Source of the DNA: an uncultured Tateyamaria sp.
GTDB lineage: Bacteria > Pseudomonadota > Alphaproteobacteria > Rhodobacterales > Rhodobacteraceae
DNA: 64,000 nucleotides
Reading direction: 5' to 3'
Assembly (NCBI RefSeq): GCF_947496075.1
Contig: NZ_CANMBJ010000006.1
Location: 124,001 to 188,000, forward strand
Shown here: piece after piece, positions 61,634-64,000 of the stretch
How positions within the stretch are numbered: the first letter of the stretch is position 1
Layout of the letters: each line of letters starts with the position of its first letter
Notes under the pieces: model-generated
What the model saw: the letters and a program-made list of their open reading frames with translations, nothing else
Told to the model about the DNA's origin: nothing
Databases searched by the model: none
Made by a program: the position numbers and the translations under genes

Positions 61634-62890
61634 TATACACCACCTCTCCAATTTTGTCTTAAATGCTTGGCCATTCACCGTATTGGCATGTCCGCCAAAA
61701 TGTCCGCCAGCAAATTGAAAACATCCACACCCCCTTTTGGGCGGGTCGTCCCGAGCCTTAACCGCGCTGGGACCGATACTGCCGCCGAAGCAAGTGCGGC
61801 GTTCCGCTGGTGCCGGATGGACACCCGGCCAGCAGGCGCGCGGTTCCCCTCCACCTACGGCAGCACCCCCCACGCTGGAAACCTTCCTGCGTCGGAATAA
61901 GCCCAGCCAGCCCGGTCCGGGCCAGACGGAAGGTATCCCGCACATGGATGACGATGAGATCGCGCGCAGGATCACCGTGCTTGAGTAACGGCACGCGCAC
62001 CTGTCTGATCCGCGCTGATCCATCCTGTTTGGGATCTGGCGTGCGTATACGGCCACCCGAACCAAATGACCGACTTGCTGATAATCCGCGACCCAAGAAT
62101 ACCCCAGAGAAACTGTACAGAAAGTAATATCCCGCTACTTCGCAATCGGCACACGCCTTAGAAAACCACCATACCAAGCGCCTTTGGCAGAACTGATCTT
62201 AGAAGCCAACACTAGCGTAACCCGCAGCATCGGTGGCTAAGGACTCGCAGTTAGGTTTCACCGCCACCCGAGCCACTCTCTACTATTAAGAGGCTTGGTC
62301 GAAGCTTGGCACCGCGGTATCCTTCCCCAAAAAGAAAATCACGGAGGCGGGACAAATGGCCGAAAAATTCAATTGGCGGGCAATACCTTCGGCTTTTTGT
62401 TCGGCTTAGCCGGTACCATTCAAGTTGGGCGCGTCGCTCCAGTCGCAACAGCCATCCAGGATGACCTGTAAATCGACCTGTTCCCAGCAGGAGCTACTGT
62501 CGCTAAACCCATTCGACGTCCCAAGCTTGTGGAGTGTTTTTCCTGGACGCGAAATACCGTTCAAAAACCATGCATTGAATTGCGCTGGCGGCAAAACGTG
62601 ACGCGTCCATACAAGAGGTTATAGAATTGGTTTGCTGCCAATGTAATTAGTCAGTTCGAAGCCGACGCTTTCGCTTAGCTCGGCCTGTGGCAAACCACTG
62701 AGAGTAACGTACCCTTGGGCAGCCGTAATAGAAAGTGACCGCATGACGCGTCGTCATTTTGACACAGAACCACCTTGTAAACCCCAATATTTCTTTGGAA
62801 CCCTAGACCACAGATGGAGCGTACTTTAATCGAAACGCTCAGGCGAATGGGTGAAAGTTAATGACATGTGCTTAGTGAGGTTTTAGCCAT
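61634..62890. other. Region without a convincing gene after attR
   Basis: About 1.25 kb. A plus-strand frame from TTG 61737 to 61988 encodes 83 residues, with D-D-D-E-I-A-R-R-I near its end; it may be the tail of a lost gene. TGTCCGCCA is repeated at 61689 and 61701, resembling arm sites of a second element. All other frames are short and have no start signals or composition typical of genes. Probably decayed insertion material plus the leader of the next gene. Confidence 0.55.
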
Positions 62891-64000
62891 ATGGAGCGCG
62901 TTCTTTTTGGTAATGTGAAAGCCTGGCTGGTTTTGTTTTTGGCAATTTTGGGTCTGTTTGGATCCGTAATGTTGTCGTCATTGGTGCTGTACAGAGTAGA
63001 AGGTGGGCAGCGGCTGCCACTAGCTACTACCGCAGCCTTGAACATTGCCCGCTTCCCCCACACTGTTGTTCAGCTAGCACGGGGCGAGCTCAAGCGCGAC
63101 AACCACGTCGTTCCGGATCGTTTTCCCGACGAACCGACCGGTTTTTCCATCCTTGAGGAGAGCATTGGCGACCCTCAATACCTTTTGGTTTCGCGCTATG
63201 ACGGAAACATTGGCCGTAGCGTCGTGGAACTTTTACGCGAAGGCGAGGCGGACGTCTTGCACCGTTGGGTTTTCGACAATGCCGAAGACATGTCCTTTGA
63301 AAGTGAAGCGCCATTCATCAGTACGCCGATTGCGTCCCAGTCCCACACAATGCGCACTGTTCATCCCTGGCTTGGTGACGATGGCGGTCTATTCGTAAAG
63401 GTGCATTTCGGTGCCATGTATCGTGTTGGCGCATGCTCGGACATAGAATGGGTCAACTCCGACTTCATGTTCCATCACGCCCTGGAACAAGATGCGTACG
63501 GGAACTTCTGGAGCGTTGGCTCTGGACAAATGACCCCGGAAGTCGCCGATCTTGGGTTTAACGCAGACTTCGTAGACAATCGGGCTATTCAGCTTTCGCC
63601 TCAGGGTGAGGTGCTTTACGATCGCTCTGTCATGGAGATTATCATCAACGCGGGTCTTTTGAACCTCGTGAATGACTATGACGCATATCAGATCGACCCG
63701 ATCCACCTAAACGATGTGCAGCCCGTCTTTGAAGATGGCCAGCTTTCGCGGCGCGGAGACATATATTTAAGCCTGAGCCATTTAAACATGTTGATGCTAT
63801 ATCGCCCGGCGACGAACGAGCTTGTTTGGTGGACACAGGACTACATGATGCAACAACATGATGTTGATATCATTGCGCCGGATGTAGTGCAGATTTTTGA
63901 CAACAGGAAACGAACCGGTCCGCAGGGTTCCATGACAATCAGCACCAACGAGATTGTGCGCTATCATCTGCCCGAACGAGAGGGCGATCCCGTATTTGCG
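62891..64000 (+). CDS. Arylsulfotransferase-family protein, 5' part (runs off window)
   Basis: 370 codons are visible from ATG 62891, with GTGAGG 11 bases before; no stop before the window edge. One N-terminal membrane helix (A-W-L-V-L-F-L-A-I-L-G-L-F-G, about 11-33) anchors or exports it. The rest has the blocks of the Arylsulfotran_2 family: F-H-H-A-L-E-Q-D-A-Y-G-N-F-W, D-P-I-H-L-N-D-V-Q-P-V, L-S-L-S-H-L-N-M-L-M-L-Y-R-P, and Q-Q-H-D-V-D-I-I. The fold is a beta-propeller; these proteins are related to PAPS-independent aryl sulfotransferases, but catalysis in this branch is unproven. Codon use is less G+C-rich than average here. Confidence 0.85.
   Translation, partial: MERVLFGNVKAWLVLFLAILGLFGSVMLSSLVLYRVEGGQRLPLATTAALNIARFPHTVVQLARGELKRDNHVVPDRFPDEPTGFSILEESIGDPQYLLVSRYDGNIGRSVVELLREGEADVLHRWVFDNAEDMSFESEAPFISTPIASQSHTMRTVHPWLGDDGGLFVKVHFGAMYRVGACSDIEWVNSDFMFHHALEQDAYGNFWSVGSGQMTPEVADLGFNADFVDNRAIQLSPQGEVLYDRSVMEIIINAGLLNLVNDYDAYQIDPIHLNDVQPVFEDGQLSRRGDIYLSLSHLNMLMLYRPATNELVWWTQDYMMQQHDVDIIAPDVVQIFDNRKRTGPQGSMTISTNEIVRYHLPEREGDPVFA

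Noticed and set aside
61758..62177. Minus-strand frame containing G-R-I-R-T-P-D-P
   Set aside because: This phrase is common in spurious predictions near tRNA and repeat DNA; no start signal and no family are seen.
1..64000. CRISPR array or rRNA operon
   Set aside because: No regularly spaced repeats and no rRNA-like sequence were seen.

Overview
The window looks like a chromosomal segment from a marine alphaproteobacterium of the Rhodobacteraceae (Roseobacter group). The pointers are the G+C-rich coding style, dense operons joined by ATGA overlaps, Hint_2-domain secreted proteins, paired polyamine-type ABC transporters, an ectoine-hydrolase-like M24 protein, a GlxA/AraC regulator, and gltB and gltD separated by small genes. 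No 16S gene or other direct taxonomic marker is present, so this placement is an inference from gene content.

Layout. 1-255 is the 3' end of flgD. 252-5522 (minus) is a polyamine-type uptake and oxidation operon: binding protein, ATPase, two permeases and an FAD amine oxidase. 5673-8218 holds a convergent class III aminotransferase and an M24/EutD-like hydrolase. 8410-13612 (plus) is a second polyamine-family ABC transporter whose first permease carries a very large periplasmic insertion and whose operon includes a DUF1330 gene. 13705-21039 is housekeeping: lytic transglycosylase, WYL regulator, GST, RNase R, a DUF2064 protein, a GNAT protein and DapE. 21284-23958 encodes a translationally coupled pair of Hint-domain proteins; the second has lost the catalytic residues. 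23971-28159 has a class II aldolase, then adenine deaminase and AMP nucleosidase (AMP to adenine to hypoxanthine). HU, DUF3179, a DMT exporter, a thioredoxin-like protein without a CxxC and a GlxA regulator follow. 32491-38570 is a surface-polysaccharide locus: GT4 glycosyltransferase, epimerase, monotopic phosphoglycosyl transferase, PglF/CapD-type dehydratase and Wzi. 38567-45845 covers redox repair (GPx, MsrB, MsrA), HyuA, QueG, GST, MtgA, an SGNH hydrolase and a 77-residue protein. 45846-53172 is gltB, two small genes, then gltD; uppP and an NDUFA9-like gene follow.

A tRNA-Leu(CAG) gene at 55368-55454 carries a 6.2-kb integrated element bounded by an exact 16-bp repeat of the tRNA 3' end (55439-55454 and 61618-61633). 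The element encodes a tyrosine integrase, an AlpA-type regulator, a winged-helix protein, a 43-residue protein, an HTH protein, two proteins of mobile-element type, a 280-residue unknown, and at the tRNA end a two-gene membrane-protein cargo of unknown function. That cargo is the best candidate here for an undescribed system, possibly a defence module of a satellite-like element. Beyond the element lie about 1.25 kb without a convincing gene and then the 5' part of an arylsulfotransferase-family gene that runs off the window.
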